Of a stretch of DNA of 64,000 nt, positions 35,080-48,100 are shown one piece after another. Position 1 is the first letter of the stretch. Every line of letters begins with the position of its first letter. The stretch comes from Lingula anatina (lineage: Eukaryota; Brachiopoda; Lingulata; Lingulida; Lingulidae). Position numbers and translations under genes: made by a program. The notes under the pieces were generated by a model, which was given only the letters and a program-made list of their open reading frames with translations, did not search any database and had not been told where the DNA came from. The stretch covers positions 167,106-231,105 of the forward strand of contig NW_019775646.1 in the NCBI RefSeq assembly GCF_001039355.2, in the 5' to 3' direction.

Positions 35080-38000
35080 TAATAATAATAATAATAAACA
35101 AGTGAAAAAAATCTGGGTCCAAGAAGAGCTTAACGTTGTCCTTTTGCAGTACACTTGCATTGATGATTGCTAAATTGCTAAAATTTCGGACGCTGTAGTA
35201 CGTCAACACGGGACATTACCGTTAAAAGTGTTGGTCGGTCGATGACAAACATTCTGTAAGCACTAAATCCTATAGGGTCTCCTGACAGCTTGGACATAAA
35301 GATCTGCAACTAGACAAAAAAGTAACATTCAGCCTTAAGCTGCGTTCGGGTCGCTTAAACCCAGTGCGAGATTCATGGATGTCGGGTTCTAGATTATAAT
35401 AAGTTCACAGAGCACGTGTTCTAATCTACCCCCCCCCCCCCGCATACACACCTCGAGTGTTCATTCTCTCTTCTTGCAAACCGTCTGCTAATGAGGAGAA
35501 AGACTGAACTTTGTTAACCATGGTATGAACAAGCCGCATATACACTGTATCTGTGTAAAATGCTAATCGCTAAATAATGTTGGGCTGCCTTCGTTCAATC
35601 TATATTTCTTGTTGCATATGTTTATCACATGAAGGGAGATGCTAGAATACTATCAAATAAACCGTTAAGGCACAGTAAACGGAAGCATAATATAATCACT
35701 GATATAACCTGCTACAATATAATCAAACGACAACCTTAACAACCAACGGAATATGTTTTTGAAATATTAATTTGATAGTATGTTTCTGTGAATATGTTTG
35801 GAAATACCCATTCAGGTCAAATGAAACTGTAGTCTCTCTGTGCAGGCTTATGTACATGTACATTATTATTAAACAAGGATTTTTTGCCTGATGAACAAGA
35901 GAAACATTGGATGCTAATACCTTTATTAATGTCTTTTCCTTTTCAATCTTATTCAGTTCTATTGTTTGTAGTTCGTCAAGTGAAGCGTGTGCCTGAAAGA
36001 AAAAATTAATTAAAAAAACACTAAATGTAGATTTTTACATTCTGTGTACGCACTGTGAATTTAATGAACGTGCTTTATGAGATTTGGTGGGAACAGAGCG
36101 ACTCTAAATAGAACCCATTAAAGTTCCCATTGAGGTCTAGCAAGGAGTTCTAGTTCTGTCAAAGGGGATTACACACTACGGGGTGGAGCCCATATGCCGG
36201 TTTCTCATTGAGTAATCTCCTTTTGTTAGAACTCCTTGCTTCAAGCAAGGGCCAGTCACATATATAAATAGGGGTGACATAACCACGGAGGACCCTGAAT
36301 AATACGCGTCTTATATGTACTTAGGGCGTGCCTCAAAAGAAGTTGTTATTATATAATTTTCTCATTGTTTGGACGAAAACCATGTATCTAGACTCCCCTC
36401 CCCCCCTCAAAAAAAATAAAAAATAAAAAAAAATAAGGAAGCCAGTTTTCTTCTTTTTAAATAGCAACAAGACAAATGAATAGAAGCCGTATTTTGCTCG
36501 AATTTGTACTTGTACGAAGAAACAAGAAATTAAGACTGACACATTGAACGAAATGCAACCTATCAACTTACTGAATGAAACGTCCTTTTTAGTGTTAATT
36601 CATGTAGGAACAAAATTAATCTGTGATGAGCGTTTTACCGCAAAGCCATGTTCATTTATTAAGCTTACACTTATCTGTCATGATAACATTTTTAAAGACC
36701 GGCTTAAAATATGAATGGCCTACATTTAAAGGTTAATATCGAATCATAAAAATTCAATTTTCTCGAAAAAATGTAAACTTTTTCTGAAAGTCAAAACTTA
36801 TGCAATCTAAGAAGGTACACAATGAACGATTTATATAAAAAAAGTTAATTTTCCAAGAAATTTCAACAATTTTCCCTAAATCACCAAGGTATACTTTATA
36901 CAAGGTATACCGTTCACAAATATGCAACTCATACGGTCTTTTGAATTTTAATTATCTTCTAGTTTTTGAGTCTGTTCTTGTTACGGATATTCAGCCTGTT
37001 GAATTGCACTCTGGAATTGGAAATGTAGATCTCGAAAACGGGTTTATGGTTTGCAATTTTTTCAACAGTTTTGGTTAGGCCGTACAGTGTACCTTGGTAA
37101 TAAAGGGTGAAATGCTGAAATTTCTAGTTTTCTTTTTTCATTAAGTTCTAACGCACAAAACACGCCTTAAAATGATATGACATATTATAACATACTTGTA
37201 TATTCACGGACCCCCCTCCTACTGCAATGGTGGTCGCGTTGGCGACAGCGACTATCAACCACATAGAGACAGCCACCAAAGATTCAAACGCTGCTCCTCT
37301 TTGCACGAGGTCGATGAACATGTAGAGCAAGAGGCAGGTTCCCAACAAGTTCACTGCCATACTGGTTCCGATGAGAACCGTAAATGTGTCGTCGGCAGTT
37401 GCCATCAGTTTACAAATTTTGAGATGCCTGTTCATGTACACATCGACATCAAAATCATTTGAAGTTTCATTGAATTGCCGAACCGCTCTTTTGAGACTTC
37501 GGTTAAAGTCTCGATACATCGAATGTATTACCGTTGCAACAGCATAGCATGCTACAATCGGGAACACCCAATCTATGCATAAAAATGTAAAAATTATTGA
37601 TCGAAACACTCTCAGAAGGACGTTTACTGCTGGGTGACTTGTATTTACAAACGAGTGGAAAGGTGCAAATAGCATTTCCAAACTATACAAAGCCCCTGTC
37701 GGATCCCATGTACTGTAAACATTGTAAGGCACACTCAGTAGAAAAATTGCCCACCCAATCATAGTGTACACTGCCACTCGACGTTGCAAGTACTTTTTTG
37801 TCGAAAGTTCGGGAAACTCTTCATAGATGGCGTTCCAGTGACTAAAGAATGCCGAAAAAAACCGCTTTCTACAAGCTCTAAACATAACGACAGCATTCAT
37901 TACACATAAGAAATGCCAGCTCATATAATTGATTTTTGTTATGATCAAGTGCTCTATATTTGGTGCTGAGAACATTGTAAAACGGAGTAAGAGATCGCTG

Positions 38001-38576
38001 AAAACAGTAGCCAAAACCCCAGCAGAGTACACCATTAAAACCGACAGCTTAGTACGCTCACGTCCTTTCAAATCCTCGTTCGTTTCGGGAGCAGNGTTCT
38101 GGAAACTCTTCATAGATGGCGTTCCAGTGACTAAAGAATGCCGAAAAAAACCGCTTTCTACAAGCTCTAAACATAACGACAGCATTCATTACACATAAGA
38201 AATGCCAGCTCATATAATTGATTTTTGTTATGATCAAGTGCTCTATATTTGGTGCTGAGAACATTGTAAAACGGAGTAAGAGATCGCTGAAAACAGTAGC
38301 CAAAACCCCAGCAGAGTACACCATTAAAACCGACAGCTTAGTACGCTCACGTCCTTTCAAATCCTCGTTCGTTTCGGGAGCAGCCACACGTCCGCCCTGG
38401 TCGTACCCGTAGTACAAGCCGAATATCTTCAAAGAAATGATGAGAGGCTTAAACACATTCTGTAAAGTGACGCCATTTCTGGTGATTCCTTTCTTTTTAT
38501 GCGACGCGGAAGAAACATCCCAAACTGCTTTTGATTGTGGGATGTTTGGGTCAGTTATCACAGAGTTTCCGTCCAT
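34614..38576 (-). CDS. Gustatory-receptor-like seven-TM protein (insect Gr-type, 7tm_7)
   Basis: Exons are 38576-37196 (containing a 289-bp assembly duplication), 35992-35921, 35303-35220 and 34712-34614. Without the duplication the coding length is 1,092+72+84+99 nt, about 448 residues, normal for the family. All junctions are phase 0. The long first exon holds an intracellular N-terminus (MDGNSVITDPNIPQ) and six hydrophobic segments. The last two exons carry the diagnostic C-terminus: KLSGDPIGFSAYRMFVIDRP, then TYFVMLVQF, a match to the TYhhhhhQF motif of TM7. Family members are ligand-gated cation channels with an inverted topology (N-terminus inside). In invertebrates outside arthropods their ligands are mostly unknown. 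The short phase-0 3' exons after one long exon are also typical of the family. Confidence 0.85.
35047..35097. repeat. (ATA)n microsatellite in receptor intron 3
   Basis: About 50 nt of AAT-type repeats are interrupted once by GAT. Confidence 0.9.
36067..36400. repeat. Dispersed repeat fragment in receptor intron 1
   Basis: The left part (GCTTTATGAG, AATAGAACCCATTA) matches 32269-32360. The right part (GGGTGACATAACCACGGAG, TTTTCTCATTGTTTGGACG) matches 11283-11560. These look like pieces of one transposon family; ends not defined. Confidence 0.5.
37812..38383. other. Assembly duplication around a single N
   Basis: About 283 bp at 37812-38094 recurs without visible difference at 38101-38383, on either side of N at 38095. 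The repeat offset (289) makes exon 1 of the receptor out of frame; removing one unit gives 1,092 nt, an exact multiple of three. This is most likely unmerged overlapping contigs rather than biology. Confidence 0.9.
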
Positions 38577-39750
38577 TGTCAGTGTAAACGTAGTGCCTGT
38601 TGCAGCACTTTTCCTTTGCCCGTTTGAAACCTGCGGATCGAGCCTTATTGCTCTTAATATATAAGAATCGAGGAGTATAGGGGAATGGATTACGATCTCT
38701 ATGGCAATCTTCAGTAAATGTATTTTTGTTTAATCAAGGCTCCGACAGGATTACAATATTTGATTTGATTGTCCTGTTTCTATATACACACCATTTTTGA
38801 AAAAATCATTTTTGTGTGGACACCTTACTGATAATTCGTGATAACCAATGCCTTAACTGTGAAGTATATTTACAAATGGCTAATGGATAGTCTTTTCTTC
38901 AGAATAGATGCTTGATGTACGGCTCATAAAACTTAAATTTTACCAAACTCTTGTTGAATAGTGTTAAGCTGCGTGACAAAATGGTAATCGATTTTCGTTT
39001 TTTTCCGGTTAGGGTAGTTTATGCCCATTAGCAGGGTCCAGAAAGGAAGCAGTTGACAACGGAGAAACACGATCCAGCAATTTTGAAATATCAACTTAGG
39101 CCAACTATCTCGTGATGTTTATAAAGATACAACAGATACAATGAGAACCACACGCTCATTATATCCTATAAATATTGAGTAAACACAACTAATGGTTATT
39201 TGAGCTTTTTTGAAGTGGGTAATGTAAACTGGATTGTCCATGAATTATACTCAAGTTAACAGCACCTTTCGAGGAGGTAACCGCGTTGATCATATTTTTT
39301 AGAAAGAATCTGAATCAGCGGTCTGGCATCCTCTGGACACTGAACAACTCCATGGTTCAAGATTACAACTCCATGGTTCTAGATTTTTGTTTTATAACAG
39401 TATAGTGAAAAATATTTACACACACATTTATATTGCCACAATAATCAGTGCCAGTATCTTGTCACAGGACATATAGAACATATTACTATATGCATTTAAA
39501 ATGGTCTCAAAAGAATCATAGTTCCCATTGGATCTGTGAATAGTCATATACAAAAGTATTCATTGTAAAGAGTTAAACGTATTGGGTAAGTCTTTCACAT
39601 ATTTTTGGCGACATTACCCCACCCCAACAAAAGGAAAAGGACAATATTGGATAACAGCGGAGAGGTCCTCACTCAATGATGCGCCATTACAGAGAGAGAA
39701 TAATTCACTAACAGTCCTCAGCTGTGAACAAGTCTAGATGTTAACGAGAC

Positions 39751-39822
<72 letters not shown>

Positions 39823-40673
39823 AAAACGTAACCATGGAAAACTCTGCGATAGGTAAACCATATAAATGTAAGGATCATTTTAGCAAAGAAATGCTTCTGC
39901 AGCTAAAAGAAAAAAAAACGTCAGAATTAGGGTCAAATGTGGCGCACGCTGGTCATTAAATAGCTTACGAATTAAAACAGACATTCTTTTACAGACACAC
40001 TTATATAGTTTTCACACACATTTTTATTCCATAGAGGCAAAAGTGAACTTTACAAAGCTTCGTATTGCGGTCATTTCAATTGCCTTGAAAAATTGCCAGA
40101 TTATAACAAAATGTAATAGTAACAGCAAAAATGCTTTACTTGGTCTTGGCCACTTTACCGTATAACGTTGACAAGATCTTTAAGTGTGATAAAAAAAATT
40201 AACAACATGTGTAGACATGTAAATAAGTTCTTTTCTAAATTTCAACAACATATTCAATCATTTTGCAAGGATGTCTTCTTTTCATGTGAAGAGATGTGGC
40301 TCTGATCATGAGCGGTGTTGGTCTAGTCCTTAACATCCACCATTTACTTCACATTCAGTCTCAGTCACTAAAGTAAAATGAAACTGGCAGTAAATTTAGA
40401 ATGAAAATGCCACATTCTGTCACTTTCACTCATGACATAGCTTTAAGTAAAATTTCAGCAAAGTTTTTTGAATAAATAAATAAAAAGAACAATCCCAATC
40501 CCTTAACAAATTCTTCACATTTATTTCATCTTCGTATTAAATTAAAAAATTCGTTAGCGGGCAATGTCGTAACTTTAAACGCCACCGATGCTTGCAGTCA
40601 AGTTTTATGTACATGTGCAGTATTATATACTGTATGTGCAACTAACAGAATTGTGCTTTCAGGTTTGACTCAC
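38577..40673. other. Intergenic, no gene seen
   Basis: Between the receptor start and the CAP gene I find an (AT)n tract and no supported exon. The last exon of the CAP gene (phase 1) should lie here but was not identified. Confidence 0.5.
39752..39820. repeat. (AT)n microsatellite
   Basis: This is an uninterrupted AT tract of about 69 nt. Confidence 0.95.
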
Positions 40674-43253
40674 CACAGAGGCCATTGTTACAGGGGTTCT
40701 CCAAATGCATATTGGTGGGGCAAGCACTGCAAGGGACACCGCTGATGTAGGGCTTCTGTCCTTGGTAGTTACCGCTGGATTGAATATAGTGTTGAAGGTT
40801 CAATAAAAGTCCATCATGACATCAATTTCAATTTTTGACCAGTTACTACCCTGAACGTCTATGTACAAACTTGGTCACTGTCTTCCTCACCAAACAGAAA
40901 TCTACCGAACTTGCCATTGGCCAAGATGATCTGGCACTAGCTAAGGGAAATCGTTATGGTCAAGAATACTAGTACATTAATTCTTGGCCACGCATATGCC
41001 ACAGGAGACCCACTTTCAGACATGAATTCATGAATTATAAGGGCCTCCTTACTGGTAGATATTTTTAATGGTATCCTTTGAAGGCCAGGGTGATTAGCAC
41101 TTACGCTGGGTAGTAGTTGCAAACAAGTATCCAGTAATACGGGAAATCCTCCCCACACGGAGACTGGTCACTCTGGCAAGCAGAGTAAGCGCACCCAAGT
41201 CTGAAGGAATTGGCCCAGGCAACCTGGAATAAAATACAAATAGGAGGACATTAAATACACAAGCGAGTGTCGGACCTTTATCTACCAAACATTTCTTCCC
41301 AGAAATTTCTTTTAGTTAATCATCAAGGTATACCATTTCCAAAGCTGTTTACCAAATTATGATCGACAAAAATCTTTTCAAATTTAAAGTTTTTGATTCA
41401 CTATGATAGGTCTGGCATAGTTCACTCGTGACGATAATAATTAGTAATTTAAAGGTAAAATACGGTTTATAGGCCGTAGTTTTTTCATCGAGTTTCGGAT
41501 AAGGTATACTTATGTGATAAAGTGTAAGTTGCTGACATTTCCATTTTTTCTTCATATTATGCAGTATATAGGTCTAGCGGGCATTGTATGATTCATGAAT
41601 TCACTTTAATACACCCTGAAGGTAATTTCTCTGCCTTACTTTGTGCTTTTCACAGAGTAATCAATTTTAGCACATTTCTGATCCGTTACTGTTAAATATT
41701 TACGCTAGTAAAAACGTATGATACCATTACCATTACAACTGGAATTTGGTTAGAAACGAAAAATATTTAGTCTCTCTCTCTTATACTGGGTTCCCATACG
41801 TAGATCGATCCATCTGGATCGATCTAACTCCCTGGGAAGTCTCACTAAATTGCTGTCAACTTGGCCGGCTTAAATGTCTGTCACGCCTACCAAATCAGCC
41901 ATGGGGTGAAGATAATTACCCCCTAGCTGATTTGGTAGACGTGACAGACATTTAAGCCGGCCAAGTTGACAGCAATTTAGTGAGACTCCCCGGGGAGATA
42001 GATCGATCCAAATATCTGTGGGAATGGCCCCTTACTTGAGTATAATGCCCACAGATGCGCTGAGATGCGCAGGTATTCGTATCATAGGTGTAGTCTTCCT
42101 TTTCACTAAACCAATACTCCACCGCTCTCCCAGTTAAGTTTGCAGGCTGGATGTTACTTGTGCTACAATAGACGTAAAGGTTTTGGCCAATCGCCTGGGT
42201 GTTAATGTCCGTGGAGCACGTGTCTATTAGACTGGAGTGACCGTGGGAGAAGAGGCATTGGTTAATGTATTCTTGGCCGTCACAGTCAGCGAGGTCGGAG
42301 TCCCACATCTAAAATATGAACAAACCGCTAGTAATACAGCTTCAACAAACGTGCCAGTAGGCAGTAAGATGTTGAGAAGATTGGGTAGCAAGTGCTTCTA
42401 TCTTCGTCAAATGATTGCCTACTGCAATGTAAAATGCCTTGTGCTGGTCTTAGTAAGAGCTTTTATTTAACCAATTTACGTATAATTAATAAACGAATCC
42501 ATTTCCATTCCAAAAAGAGCAGGACGAAATGAGATGAAAAAAAAACTGGATATTCATGACATGAGAATTTTAAATTAAACAGGTCGTTTTTAACATCCGT
42601 TTACCAAGTGTTATTTGACTATATTATGCAGTATATCAAAAGGGTTAATTTACATACCATCTGAAGCATGTTCTCAGCTGGAGGCTGCACCATTGTTCTG
42701 GCTTGATTGTGGTAGTTGAGGATATCCGTCTTCTCTGCCGCATTGAGCAAATTGGACGGGCACCCGCCACACGGCGACGTCAGGGATCTCTTTTCTCGTA
42801 TTCCGGAGGAGGAGGAAGTGGACACTTAACCAGAACATTTCACACCATTTAATGATGGTATATCAACCTTATGGTATCATTAGCGTTTTAACATTGTTCA
42901 GAACGTTCACTAGTAAGTAGAGTAATGCCACAAAATTATTAGCTAAATCTATATATTCTAAGTTGTGTTTTGCCTCGGAAATTGAATATCATTAGGGGAT
43001 AAAATTCCCCAAAAAGAGTGACTTAATGTGCACATTTGTATAGTATTTTCAACATTGTTTTATAAAACTAATCAATAAATGTTTATTTTCATAATGGGGG
43101 TACTTTGGTTTTATCATCGAAAATAGAGAGGCAAGCATGATTACCAAATATTACTGTAAGTGATGTATGCCTATGCGTCACTGATGTAACTCTAAATGTT
43201 CACTTTTTTGTTAACCATACACGTGGTCAGTAAATATGTGTAAAATGTAATAA

Positions 43254-43288
<35 letters not shown>

Positions 43289-44798
43289 ACTGTGTCACTG
43301 ATACACTTATAGAGTCCAACACAAACCTGCATTTAATACCGTTATACCGATAATGACGAAAGTCAGAGCACCAGGCAGAGTCTTCTGTTTCTGAATAAAA
43401 TTATTAGAAAAATATTAAAATGAAATATTTAATATAATTTATATACAAATTAAACCAAGAAAAATACATTGTTAACTTTTAGCTGTGACTTAACACTAAA
43501 GTAGTTAAAGGGGTAGGGTGTTATATTTTAACGACCTGTCCCGTACCCGTATAGGAAACAAATACCTGAAGAGGAATAGAAGATAATACGCTTACTTTGC
43601 CAAATGCACATATGTTCACGTCTTTGGTAATGTATTTTATGGTTTTATGATAGTTATGCTGTATTGTTCGTTGAATTTTATTATTGCGGACCAGGACCTT
43701 TGCCTCGAGGAGGGTAAGCGTTTTATTAACGAGCACCCTGGACTTCAGATTATTGATGCTATATTGTACCTTTTTCTCTGTGAACACTTTTCCTTAAACT
43801 GAGTGGCAACATATTTATGAAAATAGTGCCATCGGTACAAAGTAACCTAATGCCCTAACGAATTTTTTATAGTGTTTAGTGTTTGGGATTCTGTGGGATT
43901 CTATTAGATTTCTATCGGACGTCCCTAAGGATACTACTAGGGGTATATGTCTTAAAGAACCCTATAAGATACTTTAGGAAATCCAGTAGGACCCTATGGG
44001 GCGTAATAAGGGTAAATATGTGTTAGGGAGTAACGAGGAGAACTTATTTCATGGAAGCTGGCTAGCTCCTCTGCCAAATGGCAAAGGTTGGCAAGAGACG
44101 CAGACGAGCACTCAAACCGTCGCTAAGTTACACCGTAGCCCTATATTTACCATGCACATATTGTGACAATAGTCTCGAAAGCTCGATGCCCATTCTAACA
44201 ATTTTCTTGACACCAAAGCAAATCAAACATTACGTGAATATGGTTCATACCTGCAGTTTCATGGCGATAAGTATTATTCGCAAAATATAAAAGATATGAA
44301 GATGAAATGGTTTTTTAATTATGAAAACTACTCTGTAAATGAGAATCTCAGAGTAGCAGAATGAAATTAAACAACAGTCATAAAACGGCTATGAATGTCA
44401 GTAAGGGTTGATCCTAAAATTAGCATGCCTGTGTAACTTCATCATTTAACAAAACTGATATATCTAGTAGGTACATGCATGTTTCTTACAAGACACGAAT
44501 AAATTCTACTTGCAAAAAGGGACAGAAAGTACGCAGAAAATATCTGTGCAAATATTATGTTTTAGAAAATTGTATAACGATGTTCAGTGGAATTCCTTTA
44601 ATTTACTCTGATATCATCTGATACCATATGGTGGAATTTGGTCGAGTTTAGCAGCAATAATCTGAGTACTCGCTTAATATGTATCTATGAGTAAGATAAT
44701 ATGAGGCACATACTTAAAGCGTTGTATAACATAAAATGAATCCATAATGTTTACGTCGTAATCAAACAGCAAAATTAAGCACCACCTACCTCCAGCAT
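40674..44798 (-). CDS. Secreted CAP/SCP-domain (CRISP-like) protein, last exon not found
   Basis: Exons are 44798-44790, 43390-43327, 42824-42658, 42308-42036, 41223-41105 and 40774-40674 (phases 0,1,0,0,2,1), about 240 residues. The first two give a signal peptide (MLEKQKTLPGALTFVIIGIT...). The mature part has CAP hallmarks in order: ILNYHNQAR, PPAENMLQMMWDSDLAD, CLFSHG, IGQNLYVYCS, VEYWFSEKEDY, CGHYTQVAWA, LVCNYYPAGNYQGQKPY. A CRISP-type hinge follows (GVPCSACPTNMHLE, CNNGLC). In canonical members two His and two Glu line the cavity; here the GEN glutamate is glutamine (IGQN), while both histidines and the other Glu remain. The gene follows the giant gene on the same strand with about 380 bp between. 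Function in the extracellular space is not predictable from the fold. Confidence 0.85.
41784..42031. mobile_element. YTA-family MITE (copy F), near-perfect palindrome at a splice donor
   Basis: A 248-bp element is flanked by TTA at 41781-41783 and 42032-42034. Its halves are mutual reverse complements through most of their length (CGGCTTAAATGTCTGTCACG near 41866 and its complement near 41940). The duplication TTA supplies the T of the intron's GT (42034), so the element starts at intron position +5 of the CAP gene. Confidence 0.85.
43254..43286. repeat. (AAT)n microsatellite in CAP intron 2
   Basis: About 33 nt of ATA/AAT repeats. Confidence 0.9.
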
Positions 44799-44988
44799 TG
44801 TCGCTTCTATGTCCTGTGCAAGAAAACGCACCTTAAAATGTTATACGGACGATCCTCTTTTTTTTACTGCAACAAGTGATAAAGGATATGCGCATGCCTG
44901 AATATATTAGTGATATTGTGTTTGGAATTAAGTAGCAGCGATGTTTTTGTATGTGAATAAAACGAATTTGATGTTAAATTAACACAGT

Positions 44989-44994
44989 TTTATT
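44989..44994 (-). promoter_or_regulatory. Candidate polyadenylation signal of the giant membrane-protein gene
   Basis: AATAAA lies on the minus strand about 200 nt after the stop at 45192. The gap to the first CAP-gene exon (44813) is short, so the two genes are closely packed head to tail. Confidence 0.4.
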
Positions 44995-45191
44995 CACTAT
45001 CTTTCAGCATTTTAAAAGTGTAATTTTTTTAGATATATAAGACAAGAGAAGTAATCTTTTTCCAGATAAAAATTTTAAAGAAAGTCAAAATTGAAAATAA
45101 TTGCATAAAAAGATCAGGTAGTACTAGCCCGTGAAAGATTGCTATGGGAAGAAAGTCATGAAAGTTATTGTACAGGTTCATTTATCTGTCC

Positions 45192-48100
45192 CTATACGAC
45201 ACTCTCGTCTGTCTTTGTGTCTTTGGTAGAACTTTGCGTCGATATCTCCTCCGAAGATTTGTTATTTTGTTTTTCATTGGAGATGCAGTTCTTCCTTTGC
45301 TTTTCTTCTTGAATATCTATTGGTTTTTGTGTTGTTTCGTATATCTTTATAACTCTTACCATATTTCTTGTTTTCATAAATGTAAGAATCAAATACCCCA
45401 AGATAGCAATGCATATAATGACGGCTGCTATTACCAGCAGGACATAAAATGTATTTAAAATAATGTTTCTCACAGCTGCCACAAAAGGTTCGGTTTTAAA
45501 CTTCAACTGATTTCTGTAGGTTGCTTTGTCATATTCTGAAACAAAAGTGAAGAAGTAAAGTTTGCTAGATGTAAATTTACAGGCAATTGTAAATTTTTAT
45601 TAATTGATATACTCTCGTTGTTGTACATGTGTAAATTTGCGTCTGAGCTCACCTTGGTACGTTTTAGGCTCCACCTGGCGGAAGTTGCAGGGCAAAATAT
45701 CTAATCTTAATGTCCTAATGTCAAATTGTACGTCACAGAAACCTTGTATTTCAGTGCGGTATACACAAAGTTCATCTCGGTATGATTTTATTTTTTCTGC
45801 CTGGAAAGACAAAGATCATTCAGACATGCTAATGTTGCCGTAGGTTTAAAGATAATTTCTTTATGGTAATTTTATTTTCAACAAAAAATAAGACGCTCTT
45901 TACTTTCGATCTCGTAAAATAAGTTGTATTAGACGCTTCAAATTTTCTTTCAAAACGTTTTATCAAACGCGTAAGACCTCCAGATGCACTTCAAAACCAT
46001 CTATTCCTTCATACAAAATTCAAACTCACTTGTTCTCTATTAAACCTCTCCACAATATCGTGTATTCCAGAGAGCTCATTTCTCATGTGTTCCGTGTACG
46101 ACTTCATTGACACATTATTGATGAAGTTGACGTTCTCGAAAATCTCCCAATTCGAATACTCTAGATTAAGATCCAGGCGAGCTGTCAGAAGGTCGTAAAA
46201 CTGGAGCTCCTCCAGCACGTTCACTGTCATAAGCTGGTTGGCAGCCGTGATGATGAGGTAAACGCACAGACCAGCCACGGCGCCCAGGATCAACTTTGGA
46301 ATTAACGTTGTTTGGAAAACCATGTAGCTTATCTTTTTCATCCCTTGAAGAAATGTGAGAAAGGCCAAAGAGATGTAGTGGAATATCAAAAATAGAACAT
46401 GTGTCACCCGCTGTCTACCTGAGGCTGTAACACTGTTATCTTTCGTCTTGACAGACTTAGATTGGAAAATCTCAATCTTTTGTGCCAGTGCTTTGTTTTC
46501 TTCTATTTTTGCCTGTGTTTCACTCTCAACAACCCTTTCTTCAAAGCCTTTCAGTAGTTGGACCACAAATATGTACGTTCTGGTACTTCGAAATATCAGT
46601 AGAAGTACATCTAACAGGGCAAAAAACGCCATGAGAGCCTGGTAGATGAAACGTAACCCGGAGAGTTGCTTCAGTTGCTGCACTTCTTCACTAGACTCTC
46701 GAATACGTTCGAAAGTTTCCTGTTCTTCGTCTGCGCGTTCTATGTTAAATGCCGTTTTATTGTCGAATGATGAGACAAGTGACGAACTGCTTAATGTTTC
46801 GGTTTGCAAGGTTCCACCAGCCGTGTTATCACTGTGATCAACGATGTCTACCTCCGTGTAGGTGACATAGGTTCGCTGAGAGTCCGTTTCTCGGGGGAGT
46901 GATGCCTCGGTCTCTGATCCGTCAACACCGGGGCAAATTGTAGGAATACCGAAGTCTAACGTGGGAATATCGACATCGAAGTCTACACCAGGCACGTCTA
47001 TACCCGGCCACGTTACGTTTGGGAAGTTGAAATCAGGAATGAAAGATGTTGCAGTGATTGGAAATTCTAAATCAAATCTGAAAAGAAAAATATTTTATCT
47101 ATTCATATTTTGCCCGGCTCAATTTATATGTATTTGCTTACTCTATAATATCTAAAAAACATGCACGCGTCCCCAAATTAAAAAAACCGTATATTTCATC
47201 TTATATACATACCACATAGTTCATATCTGGGGAAAAATGGATGGGATAACTGTAAGATGAATAAATAACAGCATATATAGGGCTTTGAACCATACTTACT
47301 TTTTGAGAAGATTCACAGGAACGAACTCTATGTCTGGGACGGAATCAATGCCAAGAAAATCGATGAACCCGACATCTATTGGCGGAAAACTGAGTTCACC
47401 AGTTAACACTTTGACTGCTTGGATAAAAGTGTATAATCCTCGCGGGATAGCCAGCCAGCCATTGTTTCGTACTTGACGAAGCCATCCTTTGAACCTCCTG
47501 AATACGCGACCGATTTCTCCAACTACCTTGTCGTGGTACGTGGTATTAAATTGCTGAAGCAAAACCTGCAATTCTTCCAGTCGCCTCTCGACGAGTTCCC
47601 CAATTTGATGACTCACTATGGTGGATAAATTGAACATCTGCAAGCGATGGAACCTAATGATATTGCTCATGTTTTGTCGCATCTCCTTCATCAGTTCTTT
47701 CATATACGTGCTGCATGCCCTTTGCATATCAGTTGCCTGGTATTGTTGGCGGGCTATGTCCTGCTCACGATGGCGGTCCATACTCAGAGCAACGCCATCC
47801 ATGGCTTTACCCTCCTGCTCAACAAACTCAACTAGACCGTTAAGCGTCTGGATATCATGGTGGTGTATAAGTGACAAGACGGCTAGAACCACAGTGAAGT
47901 TGAACACCAGGCTATATGCTATACGGAATATCGCTACCCAAACAATGAATATCAGATGTCTACCTTGAAGTTCGTTACTGTGAACGTATTCCATATCGGC
48001 TCTCTCTGCATCTTTCCCTGTTCTCCAGCGTGGTCTTTTGGCAATCGTCCCTTTGCTCTGAGGAACCTTCGGCTTTGTCACCTCGGCGTAAATAACGAGG

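Noticed and set aside
37929-38412. Two nearly identical plus-strand ORFs as a tandem gene pair
   Set aside because: They are the antisense of the receptor exon duplicated by the assembly artefact around the N at 38095.
47618-47968. 116-codon plus-strand ORF within gene M exon 18
   Set aside because: It is antisense to a conserved coding exon with consistent phases and has no independent evidence.
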